Below are positions 6,371 to 15,054 of a stretch of 64,000 bases of DNA, piece after piece. Location: the NCBI RefSeq assembly GCF_013839525.1, contig NZ_JACDIS010000014.1, positions 21,111-85,110 of the forward strand, in the 5' to 3' direction. A program made the translations under genes and the position numbers. Each line of letters opens with the position of its first letter. Position 1 is the first letter of the stretch. Under the pieces are notes generated by a model. That model was not told the origin of the DNA. It saw only the letters and a list, made by a program, of their open reading frames with translations, and did no database searches. The DNA is from Chthonobacter rhizosphaerae. GTDB taxonomy: Bacteria > Pseudomonadota > Alphaproteobacteria > Rhizobiales > Pleomorphomonadaceae.

Positions 6371-8548
6371 GTGACAGAGCACCCACAGCCCGACGGGGAC
6401 CGCAACGTCTGGTCGGAGCAAGAGATCGCGTCGCAGACCTCCGTCGTCGATCGACCGCAATACAGCCTCAAGCACGGCGAAGCCTTTGTGGTGCTCGACT
6501 GCTGCGGGAACATCGGCGCCATGCCCGGCACGGCGGAAGGGCTCTTTTACAAGGACACGCGCTACCTGTCCCGTTTCGAGCTGAGGATCGAGGGCCAGCG
6601 GCTGGTTCTTCTGAGTGCATCAGTGCATCAGGACAAGCCGGCGCTCGCGATCGACCTCACGAATCCCGACCTCGTCGTAACGGGCGAACCGGTCCCCCAC
6701 GACACGATCGCGATCGAACGCACGCGGTTCATTCGTCGCGCCGTCGCCTACGAGCGGATCAAGATCCGCAACTACGGAAGTGCGCGCGCCCGGTTCGGGA
6801 TGGACGTCCTGTTCGGGTCCGACTTTCGAGACCTCTTCGAGGTGCGCGGGATGAAGCGCCGCGCCCGCGGCAAGACCTCGGCCCGTGTTGTCGACCGCGC
6901 CGCGGTGGAGTTCGCCTATGCCGGGCTTGACGGCATCGAGCGGGCAACGGCGATCACTTTCAGCCCGGAACTCGCCCGCCTGACGGTCGATCGGGCTTCC
7001 TGGACTGTGGAACTGGCGCCCGGCGAAGAAACGGTGCTGTTCGTGGACGTTGCCTGCGGCGAGCAGACATTGCCGGAACCCGAGCGCTTCCTCGTGGGTT
7101 TGCACGGCGTACGACGGGAGCGGCGCGCTCTCTGCGCCGGCGCGGCACGGATCTCGACATCGAACGAACTTTTCGACGAGGTGCTCGGACGGGCTCGATC
7201 CGACGTCTATACGGTCACCACGGCGACGCCGCTCGGCCCCTATCCCTATGCGGGCATCCCCTGGTTCAGCACGATGTTCGGGCGGGACGGCATCATCACG
7301 GCGTTGCTCTTCGCCTGGATGGACCCGAGTCTTGCGCGGGGGGTCCTGGAAAACCTCGCGGCGCTTCAGGCGACGGGGTTCAACCGCGCCGCCGACGCGG
7401 AGCCCGGCAAGATCATGCACGAGATTAGACACGGCGAGATGGCGAACGCCGGCGAGGTGCCGTTCAGGCGCTACTACGGCTCGGTGGACGCGACGCCGCT
7501 CTTCGTGATGCTCGCCGGGCAATACTTCGAACGGACCGGCGATCGTGAGACGATCGGGCGCCTTTGGCCCAATGTCGAGGCCGCGCTCAGTTGGATCGAC
7601 ACCTATGGCGACCGCGACGGCGACGGCTTCGTCGAGTACCAGCGGGAGACCGAGAGCGGTCTCGCCAACCAGGGCTGGAAGGATTCGCACGACGCGGTCT
7701 TCCATGCCGACGGGACGATGGCATCAGGGCCCATCGCGCTCTGCGAGGTCCAGGCCTATGTCTTCGCCGCGAAGCGTTCAGCCGCGACTCTCGCCGAGGC
7801 GCTCGGGATGCCCGCCGAGGCGCGACGCTTTCGCGACGAGGCGGAGGAGATCCGCGTGCGCTTCGAACGGGCCTTCTGGTGCGAGGAGCTTGGTACCTAC
7901 GCCCTCGCGCTCGACGGAGACAAGCACCCCTGTCGTGTCCGCACCTCGAATGCCGGGCACGCCCTCTTTGCCGGGATAGCCGCCCCGGAGCGCGCGGCCC
8001 GTGTCTCGGAAGGCCTGATGCGCCCCTCGGCGTTCAGCGGCTGGGGCATCCGCACGCTGGCTTCGACCGAAGCGCGCTACAATCCTGTCTCGTACCACAA
8101 CGGCTCCGTCTGGCCCCACGACAACGCGATCATCGCGATGGGTTTTACCCGCTACGGGTTCATGGATGCGGCACAGCGGATCCTGGGAGCGCTCTTCGGC
8201 GCAGCGACGCATCAGGACGCGATGCGCCTGCCCGAGCTTTTCTGCGGATTCCAGCGCAAGCCCTATCGCGGCCCGACCGCGTATCCGGTCGCTTGCGCAC
8301 CGCAGGCCTGGGCGGCAGCCTCCGTCTTCGGAGCGCTCGGCGCGTGCCTTGGCCTGCAACTGCGGCATCCCGAGAACGAGATCCTGTTCGAGGATCCAAC
8401 GATGCCCGACTTTCTCCAGGCCATCACGCTGGAGAATCTCACGCTCGGCGACTCCCGCGCCTGCGTCGAACTCCGGCGCTACATGAGCGACGTCGCGGTC
8501 CATGTGCGCGACCGACAGGGATCTGCACGCGTGCTGGTCACGAAGTGA
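6371..8548 (+). CDS. amylo-alpha-1,6-glucosidase (glycogen debranching-like) protein
   Basis: The roughly 725-residue protein has an N-terminal glycogen-debranching beta domain (YSLKHGEAFVVLDCCGNIGA onward) and a C-terminal (alpha/alpha)6 glucosidase domain with FSTMFGRDGIITALLF, EYQRETESGLANQGWKDS and YHNGSVWPHDNAIIAMGF. Enzymes of this family hydrolyse alpha-1,6 branch points or related glycosidic bonds. A GTG at 6359 directly follows the glycosyltransferase stop; the GTG at 6371 is preferred because AGGTGGAG lies about 6 nt before it. The pairing with a GT4 enzyme is common in rhizobial stress islands, and a role in trehalose/glycogen-like reserve or protective glucan turnover is inferred. 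Confidence 0.85.
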   Translation: MTEHPQPDGDRNVWSEQEIASQTSVVDRPQYSLKHGEAFVVLDCCGNIGAMPGTAEGLFYKDTRYLSRFELRIEGQRLVLLSASVHQDKPALAIDLTNPDLVVTGEPVPHDTIAIERTRFIRRAVAYERIKIRNYGSARARFGMDVLFGSDFRDLFEVRGMKRRARGKTSARVVDRAAVEFAYAGLDGIERATAITFSPELARLTVDRASWTVELAPGEETVLFVDVACGEQTLPEPERFLVGLHGVRRERRALCAGAARISTSNELFDEVLGRARSDVYTVTTATPLGPYPYAGIPWFSTMFGRDGIITALLFAWMDPSLARGVLENLAALQATGFNRAADAEPGKIMHEIRHGEMANAGEVPFRRYYGSVDATPLFVMLAGQYFERTGDRETIGRLWPNVEAALSWIDTYGDRDGDGFVEYQRETESGLANQGWKDSHDAVFHADGTMASGPIALCEVQAYVFAAKRSAATLAEALGMPAEARRFRDEAEEIRVRFERAFWCEELGTYALALDGDKHPCRVRTSNAGHALFAGIAAPERAARVSEGLMRPSAFSGWGIRTLASTEARYNPVSYHNGSVWPHDNAIIAMGFTRYGFMDAAQRILGALFGAATHQDAMRLPELFCGFQRKPYRGPTAYPVACAPQAWAAASVFGALGACLGLQLRHPENEILFEDPTMPDFLQAITLENLTLGDSRACVELRRYMSDVAVHVRDRQGSARVLVTK

Positions 8549-8747
8549 TTGGCTGAGAGATCCGGAGGCCGAAGTAACTGGTGGAAAAGAATGCCAAGCT
8601 GAAGCAAGAGGTCAGCCACCAAACTTTGGCCATGTGGGCGAGACCGTCGAATCGAAGCATCTCTAGGCAGGCACAAGCGCCCCGGTAAAACCCTGGGCAA
8701 AGCGAAAGCCCGACGACGCAAGCCGGCCTCTTTGACGGGGTCCTGCC

Positions 8748-10590
8748 CTAAGCGGCGTGGAATCCGGATGAGGCTGCGACCAGGACTGCCTGCGAGAGGG
8801 TCGACACGCCCAGCCTTTGCATGACGTGAGCCCGATGCGTCTCTACCGTTCGAGGACTGAGGCCGATGTCCCGCGCGATCTCCTTTTTTATTCGTCTTGC
8901 CGGCGAGAAGGCCCACCAGAACGTCGCGCTCGCGGTCTGACATCTCGGCAATGCGCCGCCGCGCCCGGCGAGCTTCGTCGCTCTGTTGGCCGTCTTCGGC
9001 CGGGCTGGCCGCGGCGGATGCGACGGCGGTCAACAAATGACCGATGTCATAGGGAACGGGAAGGAAGTCCGCCGCACCGGCCTTCATGACCTCGACCGCG
9101 AAGGTCACGTCGCCCTCGGCGTTCCCCACGACGAGAACCGGAAGGTCGATTCGCCTGGATCGGAGCTCCCTGAGGAGAAACGGACCGTCCGCATCCGAGC
9201 GGTGGATCTCCAGGAGGACGCACCCTGGCGCGAGTGCAGGTGCTGCTTCTAGAAAAGACTTATCGGAAGAGAAAACCTGGACTTTGTAGCCGGCGTGGCG
9301 AAGGATATTGGAGATGTTCTGTCGGCCGACCTCTGGGCGATCGACGATGTAGACGAACAGCCCGTCCAGGCGCGTGATGTCTTGGGCGATGCCGCCGGCC
9401 CGGCAGATTCGCCCTTGTTGATCCCTGATCGGGAAGAACGTGTTTCGGATCCAGCGGATAGCCTGGTCTCGGCGGATGATCCGAAACTCCCCGGTGCTCG
9501 TCTCGCCGAGCTTGACACGTTCCAGCGCGCCGTGCGCCCGTTGTCGATCGTCCGGATGAAGCAAGCGCCAGACGTCGGGATTGCCGAGCACATCCTCCCT
9601 CCGTTCACCCCAGACCGGTTCGAACGCGGCGCTGAGATACTCCAGGGTCATGGATCCGAAGTCGAGGATCCAGAGAACGTCGGCTGAATTCTCGGCGAAT
9701 TGCCGGAATCGTTCCTCGCTCTCCCGAAGGGTCGCTTCGGCCCTCTTGCGCTCCGAGATGTCCAAGGCAGCCCCGATGAAGGCGACGGGTCGGCCCTGCT
9801 CGAACATGGTCTGACCGTGCGTGGAGACCCAGCGCTCGACGCCATCGTTGCCCCACACGCGATAGTCGATGTGGTAGACGCCGTCACCGGCGGGATCGGT
9901 GCAATGGGCGAGATTTGCCTCGACGCGATGTCGGTCCTCGGGATGGATGCCGGCCAGCCAGACGTCCAGGGTGACGGGCGTTTCCGGGGACAAGCCCCAC
10001 ATCGCCCGAGCGCGGGCATCCCAGTCCAGCTCGCCGGTCGCCAAATTCCAGGTGTAGGGCGAGACGGCGACGAGATCGACGACGGCCTGTAACCGTGCCT
10101 CGCTCCGGCGGAGAGCGGTCTCGGTATGAACACGCTTCGTCGTCTCGTGAACGGTGCACAAAATCCCGCCGATCCCTCCGGTCTCGTCCCGAATGGGGCT
10201 GTAGGCGAACGAGAACCACGTCTCCTCCGGGAAGCCGCGGCGCATGAGGGTCAGCGGCAGATCCTCAAAATAGCTGGCTTCGCCCATCATCGCGCGCTCG
10301 GTGATCGGCCCAATGACGTGCCAGACCTCCGACCAGACCTCGGCGAACGGCCGGCCAAGGCTGTCCGGCTTGTTCCCCAAGATCGGGAGGTAGGCATCAT
10401 TGTAGAAGCTGGTGAGTTCCGGCCCCCAGGCCACGTAGGTGGGAAAAGCGGAGTTCAACATGATGCTCAACGTGGTGCGGAGCGACTGAGGCCAGGTCTC
10501 GATCGATCCGAGCGATGTCGCCGCCCAATTGTGCGTCCGCACGCGGTTGCCCATGACCCCGCCACCAGGGAAAGTTTCCGCCATGGCCAT
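8748..10590 (-). pseudogene. PAS/pseudo-receiver/LuxR regulator with a one-base frameshift before the DNA-binding helix
   Basis: From ATG 10590 (AAAGGAAATGG region) the frame encodes an N-terminal sensor domain of the type found in HWE kinases (RTHNWAATSLGSIETWPQSL), two PAS/PAC repeats (WAGI..EDR and ILDFGSMTLEYLS modules, each ending in an ISERK-like or DITR linker), and a FixJ-like receiver from FVYIVDRPEVG to VPYDIGHLL. It then starts a LuxR helix-turn-helix ([19 protein letters not shown]). At six A residues (forward T6, 8884-8889) the frame is lost; the rest ([17 protein letters not shown]) lies in the frame reached by dropping one A and ends at TAG 8748. The receiver lacks the phospho-acceptor Asp (LLEIHRSDADG) and the conserved Lys. 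No kinase domain is present. Either a recent mutation, a sequencing error, or slippage explains the shift. Confidence 0.72.
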
Positions 10591-10980
10591 TTCCTTTTCT
10601 GGAAAGGCATCGTACTCGCCCAAGTAGGAACTGACCCCTGTGTTCCAGGTCAGGGGAGATGGAACAGCGGCTAAACGGTGAGGGCAGCGATACTGTCGCC
10701 ACCGTCATGTTGCGACCATTCTTGAACGATTATTCGTGTGGGTCAATCGCTCGGGCTTAGGTCATCATCCTCGCGGTGACGGCAATCGGCGAGAGAGTTA
10801 GTCGGTTGATGTCCGCTTCGGGTCATTAGCAGACGACCGGCTTGAACGAGCGACAGATCGCCATGCAAAGCGCTCTACCGTTGGGTTCTGGATGCCAAAT
10901 CGGCGTTGGGGTAAAGACTAGGCAACAAAAGTTTCAAACGCTTTAACCGGCGCAAATACAGCAGCTTAAGCTCAAATAAC
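10591..10980. other. intergenic region with a REP-like inverted repeat
   Basis: No gene is supported in these 390 bases. GTCCGCT (10811-10817) and AGCAGAC (10828-10834) form an imperfect inverted repeat (6 of 7 pairs) around GGGTCATT, a motif style that recurs between genes in several rhizobial genomes. Base composition is visibly less GC-rich than in the core part of the window. Confidence 0.35.
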
Positions 10981-11043
10981 GGCGGAGAGAGAGAGGGATT
11001 CGAACCCCCGATGCCCTTGCGAGCATGCCGCATTTTGAGTGCG
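10981..11043 (-). tRNA. 3' fragment of a tRNA-Ser (probable attachment-site remnant)
   Basis: Reading the minus strand, 11043 to 10981 gives an anticodon arm 3' half (GCACTCAAAATGCGGC), a long serine-type variable arm, the T arm GGGGGTTCGAATCCCTC, the acceptor strand TCTCTCC, discriminator G and CC. The 5' half (acceptor GGAGAGA, D arm) is absent from the flanking bases. The position of the anticodon reads CAA, not a serine anticodon, so this is not a working gene. Fragments that begin at the anticodon stem are what integrative elements leave at the far end of an insertion into a tRNA gene. Confidence 0.6.
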
Positions 11044-11518
11044 ATTGACCTGCCATCGAACCTTCATTTAGCGGCGAGCAGAGGCACACCGGATTATGCG
11101 CAAGCGTGCACAGGTGGAGCATAGGTCAATCGGCGGAGCTAATCGGGGTTGCGGAGCCGATCGACATTGCGTGAGGATTGGCTGAAAGGGCCGCCATCTT
11201 CTGGTATTCGAGTGCGAAGTGGGTCAGCTCCGGCTGTAGCTTGTCGGGCCAAGCAATGAACCTTTGCGCGGTCAAGGCCGAAGGACATGCTTCCGTACGG
11301 GATCTGGTGGCGCAAGCGGCCCAGGCTTATCACGCCAAGCGAAGAGGGTAGTCGCTGCGGCTACCGCGCGTAGGACGGCGCTGGTCACTGGTCCATGGGC
11401 GTGCTACATTCCTGCTCCATCGAGCACAAAAAAGCGTCGTAAAAACAGGGAGAAACAGAGCTGGCCGCCGTCTCCTCTAGGGAGCGGATCTAGGCGCTGG
11501 TTCCGTAGATGTATACGT
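11044..11518. other. intergenic region, no supported gene
   Basis: These 475 bases separate the tRNA-Ser fragment from the 3' end of the broken recombinase. Only short frames without ribosome binding sites or recognisable motifs are present. Composition is lower in GC than the core. I see no terminal repeats or transposase remnants. Confidence 0.4.
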
Positions 11519-13139
11519 TTAAACAATCTTGTCGATTTCGTCTTTTAGTCGCTTGAGGGGAATGCCGCAGTCGAGTGAGCCGTCCGTTCGGCGCTCCCGA
11601 CCATAGCGCCTCCCGACCCCGCCGCCAGCGTGTCCGGTCAGCGCTTGATGAACCTCCTCGGCTATATGCGCCTCACGACACGCGCGTTTGAAGGTATGTC
11701 GAAACGAGTGGAAAGTTTTTGCTGGGCAAGAGGCCGAGCCGGATCAACTCACGATGAACCGGGACAGAGCGGACTGACGAGGCGGTTTTGAGTGACTGCT
11801 CATGTCCCTCATCGGTGAAGTCGAAAAACCAAATTCCATTCTCGCCCTGACGAAGGTCCCGGATCCGTAGCTGGGCTATCTCGGTCCGACGTGCACCGCT
11901 ATAAAGAGCGATCAACGGCAGCCAGTAGGCGGCCTCGCCTCGCCCACCGAGCGGACGAGTTCCATGCACGAATACCGGCGAGGCGAACAGCTTTCGCAGT
12001 TCGTCGGCACTAAAGGGTTCGTAAGGTTCGCGCTCCGAGAGGGCGATCTCGAACCCGACATGGAAGGGGTTGCTCCAGGACGCAAGGACTTCGAAATACC
12101 CGTCCTTATCAGCCCGAGCCAGGATGCCGCCGAGGAGGGCGAGGGTCTTGTTGACAGTTTGAGCACTGCGCCTCGGGTAACGATTCAGGTCACACTTCAA
12201 AAGATCAGGGAGCGGCAGGCGGCGGAAATTGTCGGGGAGCCGCGCAGGAAGCTGTGCGAGAGCATCCCGGAAAGCGCGACCATGCGCTTTGGTAATTACA
12301 CTGATGGGCAGGTCATCGTAGAGCTCGACAAAGCGGTCAACCGATCGCCGAGCTTCGTTGATTGCCCCTTCGGATGGCTTACGAGCGCCCCGCCCACCAC
12401 CATTGGCCCAACGTTCGAAAACTTGTCGGAGTGTTACGCCAGGCCTGCTCGGGCTCTCCTCGACACGAGGGGTTGGCACTTCCTCCCCGGCCAGTCGCTG
12501 CTTGATGCCGTCTATCGCTCGGCGCTGCGCCTTCAGAAACTCGACCTCGAGCTGCCGCCAGGCGGGATCGTCTGGGTGAAGGACAACACCGCGCTCATGC
12601 ATTGCCTTGTTTACGATGAACCCAACCTGGTCACCTGGACGCATTCGAGCAAGCTGCGAGCGGACGTCCTTGTCGAGGTACTCGATCAGTTTTTGATAAA
12701 GGGAGAGATCGTCGTCTGTCATCCCCAAACCGTCGTGACGCTTTGATCCTCCAGGCCGCCTCAGGTTTAATCCGATGCCAACGGTACGAAGTGTCTCATC
12801 GCCGCGCAAAATCGCAGCTTCGAAGCTTTGGACGGCGCTAGCCACTTCGTCATTGCGGAGACTTGAGGCGGGACCTCTAGCCAAAAGCGCCCGTGCCAAG
12901 TCGACGAGAGCATGAGCCTCTGCGATATGAAGCAGAACGGAGCGCTCGGCTGCCTTGACATCGTTGGTCCCGAGCGAGCGGACGAGCTCGGTTTTGAATC
13001 GGCCGCATTTGGTATTCACCGCTGGAGCCACCCCGTCCGGCCATGGCACAGGCACGAGCTTACCAGCAATGTCGTCGGGGAAGGGGAACCGAAACTCAAA
13101 CCGGTTTGCCCGGCGCTGGACATACTTCATGCGGCCCAT
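11519..13139 (-). pseudogene. tyrosine recombinase (phage-type integrase), internally deleted and frameshifted
   Basis: The first 475 or so codons from ATG 13139 (MGRMKYVQRRANRFEFRFPF) form an integrase with an N-terminal arm/SAM-like region and the start of the catalytic domain, including the first active-site arginine in LYSGARRTEIAQL. After HRELIRLGLL this frame runs into a stop at 11673. A second frame then supplies the missing end: FHSFRHTFKRAC (His-x-x-Arg), VHQALTGHAGGGVG (second His) and RRYGRE (nucleophile Tyr), stopping at TAA 11519. About 50-60 residues expected between the two parts are missing, so a deletion near 11,720 has broken the gene. It points away from tRNA-Arg, whose 3' end is 95 bp upstream. 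Confidence 0.8.
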
Positions 13140-13233
13140 TCCAGCCTACCTGTAGCACGTGAGTGTAGCACGAGCCCGGGAGAAGTGCCGGAAAACAACG
13201 AGCTTTTTGAAACGAAAGCCATTTTCTAAGGAC

Positions 13234-13310
13234 TGGCGCGCCCGAAAGGATTCGAACCTCTGACCCCCAGATTCGTAGTCTGGTGCTCTATCCAGCTGAG
13301 CTACGGGCGC
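13234..13310 (-). tRNA. tRNA-Arg(ACG)
   Basis: The minus strand from 13310 folds as a full cloverleaf: acceptor GCGCCCG pairs with CGGGCGC, D arm AGCTCAGCTGGATAGAGC, anticodon arm CCAGACTACGAATCTGG with anticodon ACG, and T arm with TTCGAAT. The CCA end is encoded (13234-13236). Its 3' end faces the broken recombinase, the usual arrangement for an island integrated into the tRNA 3' end, so the DNA to the left is the probable insertion. Confidence 0.95.
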
Positions 13311-13533
13311 TTGCCAATCATGTCGCCGGGCCGTCGTCCGGTCCGGGTCGTCGGGGGTGTCTCCCGGCGAGGCCGAACGTTTAGACGGTCGAGGGGGGGA
13401 TTGCAAGTCCCTTTTTGAAGAGGTCCGGGCGGGGTCGGGAAAACGCGCCGGCTCATCGAAAAGCGAAGCTTCCGCAACCACATAGCCCGGCGGCGCGAGG
13501 GTCGCCGGGCACCGGTTCTCGCGGCCTTCCGGC

Positions 13534-15000
13534 TCACGACGCGCGGGAGCGGCGCACCTCGCCGAGGGGAACCGGACGGTCCGGAATCTCGATCTCGAAC
13601 ACCGCGCCGGGCGCCGCGTCGGCGAGCGCGATGTGGCCGCCGTGGGCGCGCACCAGTTCGGCCGCGATGGCGAGCCCGAGGCCGGTGCCGCCGCGCCGGG
13701 CGGAGCCCTGGAAGGGCTTGAACAGGTTCTCCCGCGCCTTCGCCGGCACGCCCGGGCCGGTGTCGCTCACTGTGATCCGAACCACCGCGCCGGTCCGCCC
13801 GGCCGCGATCGTCAGGCGCCGCACGAGTGCGTCGTCGCCCGATTGCTCCAGCGCCTGGGCGGCGTTCCGCACCAGGTTGAGGAGCACGCGGAACAGCTGG
13901 TCCGGGTCCGCGTCCACCTCCAGGTCCGGCGGCACCTGGTTCACCCATTCGATGCTCGCGTGGGCGGACACGCCCGTCACGTCGCCCACGTCCGCGGCCA
14001 GCCGGTGGAGGGCGATCAGCCGGCGCGCCGGCGGCGCCTCCTGGGCCTTGCCGTAGGCGAGCACCGCCTGGCAGTAGGTGATCGCCCGGTCGAGCGAGCC
14101 GAGCAGCTTCGGGGCGAAGCGCTGCACCGTCGGGTCCGGCAGGCTCACGAGCCGGTCCGACATCAGCTGCGCGCTCGCCAGCAGATTGCGCAGGTCGTGG
14201 TTGATCTTGGAGACGGCGAGGCCCAGCTCGGCCAACCGGCGCTGCTGCTTCAGCACGTCCTGCAGGTGGCGCTGCATGGCGGCAAGCTGGAATTCCGCGT
14301 CGCCGATCTCGTCACGCCGCCCGGATGGCACGATGATGCGCGACGGATCCTCCGGGTCCTCCGACCAGCGCTTCACCGCCGTGCCCAGCCGCTGCATGGG
14401 CCGAACGAACAGGCGCCGGAGGCTCACATAGACCAGGATGGCGGCGACGCCGGAGATCACCAGCGACAGGATCAGGATGTTGCGCGAATAGCCCAGCATG
14501 GCCTTCTTCAGGCCGGTCTCGGAGAACACCACCTCGATCTCGCCGGTGCCCTGGTAGGGGCCGAGCGCCCGGATCGTACGGCTGTTGCCGAAGAGCAGGG
14601 TCTCGAAGCCTTCGCGCACCGCGTCGACCGGCGACAGCCGGGTCACGTCGATCTCGCGCGCCACCGGCGGCGGCATCGCCGACATGGCGAGCAGGCGCTT
14701 CATGCCGCCCACCCGCACCGCCAGCGCATAGGCGTCCAGGTCCCTCAGAAGGCCCGACTGCAGGTCCGGCGGCAGTTCGCCGGTTCCCGTGGTGGTCAGC
14801 GCCCGGGCCGCCACGGTGGCGGTGCGCAGCCGGTCCTCGATCTCGGTCTTGTGGAAGTTGGCGATCGAGGGCACGTAGATCAGCACTTCGCCGATCATCA
14901 CGAACAGCACAGTCAGGACGAGCAGCTTGGACGACAGGCCCAACCGGTGCGGCCGGCCCGCCACCGGCGGCTCCATGGCTGTTTCGGCGCCCTCGCTCAT
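13534..15000 (-). CDS. membrane sensor histidine kinase (orphan)
   Basis: The 488-residue protein has a first membrane helix around residues 26-46 (LLVLTVLFVMIGEVLIYVP), a periplasmic domain to about residue 170, a second helix (ILILSLVISGVAAILVYVSL), a HAMP linker, and a HisKA-like dimerisation segment with KINHDLRNLLASAQL as the phospho-acceptor H-box. The ATPase domain has N-box NLVRNAAQALEQ, G1 DTGPGVP and G2 GGTGLGLAI. No response regulator is adjacent, so its partner is elsewhere. The input signal is unknown. Start ATG 15000 gives a cytosolic 25-residue lead before the first helix. Confidence 0.88.
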   Translation of the reverse strand: MSEGAETAMEPPVAGRPHRLGLSSKLLVLTVLFVMIGEVLIYVPSIANFHKTEIEDRLRTATVAARALTTTGTGELPPDLQSGLLRDLDAYALAVRVGGMKRLLAMSAMPPPVAREIDVTRLSPVDAVREGFETLLFGNSRTIRALGPYQGTGEIEVVFSETGLKKAMLGYSRNILILSLVISGVAAILVYVSLRRLFVRPMQRLGTAVKRWSEDPEDPSRIIVPSGRRDEIGDAEFQLAAMQRHLQDVLKQQRRLAELGLAVSKINHDLRNLLASAQLMSDRLVSLPDPTVQRFAPKLLGSLDRAITYCQAVLAYGKAQEAPPARRLIALHRLAADVGDVTGVSAHASIEWVNQVPPDLEVDADPDQLFRVLLNLVRNAAQALEQSGDDALVRRLTIAAGRTGAVVRITVSDTGPGVPAKARENLFKPFQGSARRGGTGLGLAIAAELVRAHGGHIALADAAPGAVFEIEIPDRPVPLGEVRRSRAS

Positions 15001-15054
15001 CCCGTCGCTCCCGCTCCCCGCGCCCCGCCTCCCATATAGGTCGCCACCGGCTCC

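Noticed and set aside
8479..8747. C-terminal extension of the PAS regulator to 8479
   Set aside because: It only arises by reading past the A6 frameshift; the arginine-rich tail has no family similarity and overlaps the debranching gene.
10981..11043. A functional tRNA-Ser gene
   Set aside because: The 5' acceptor and D arm are missing and the anticodon position does not read serine.
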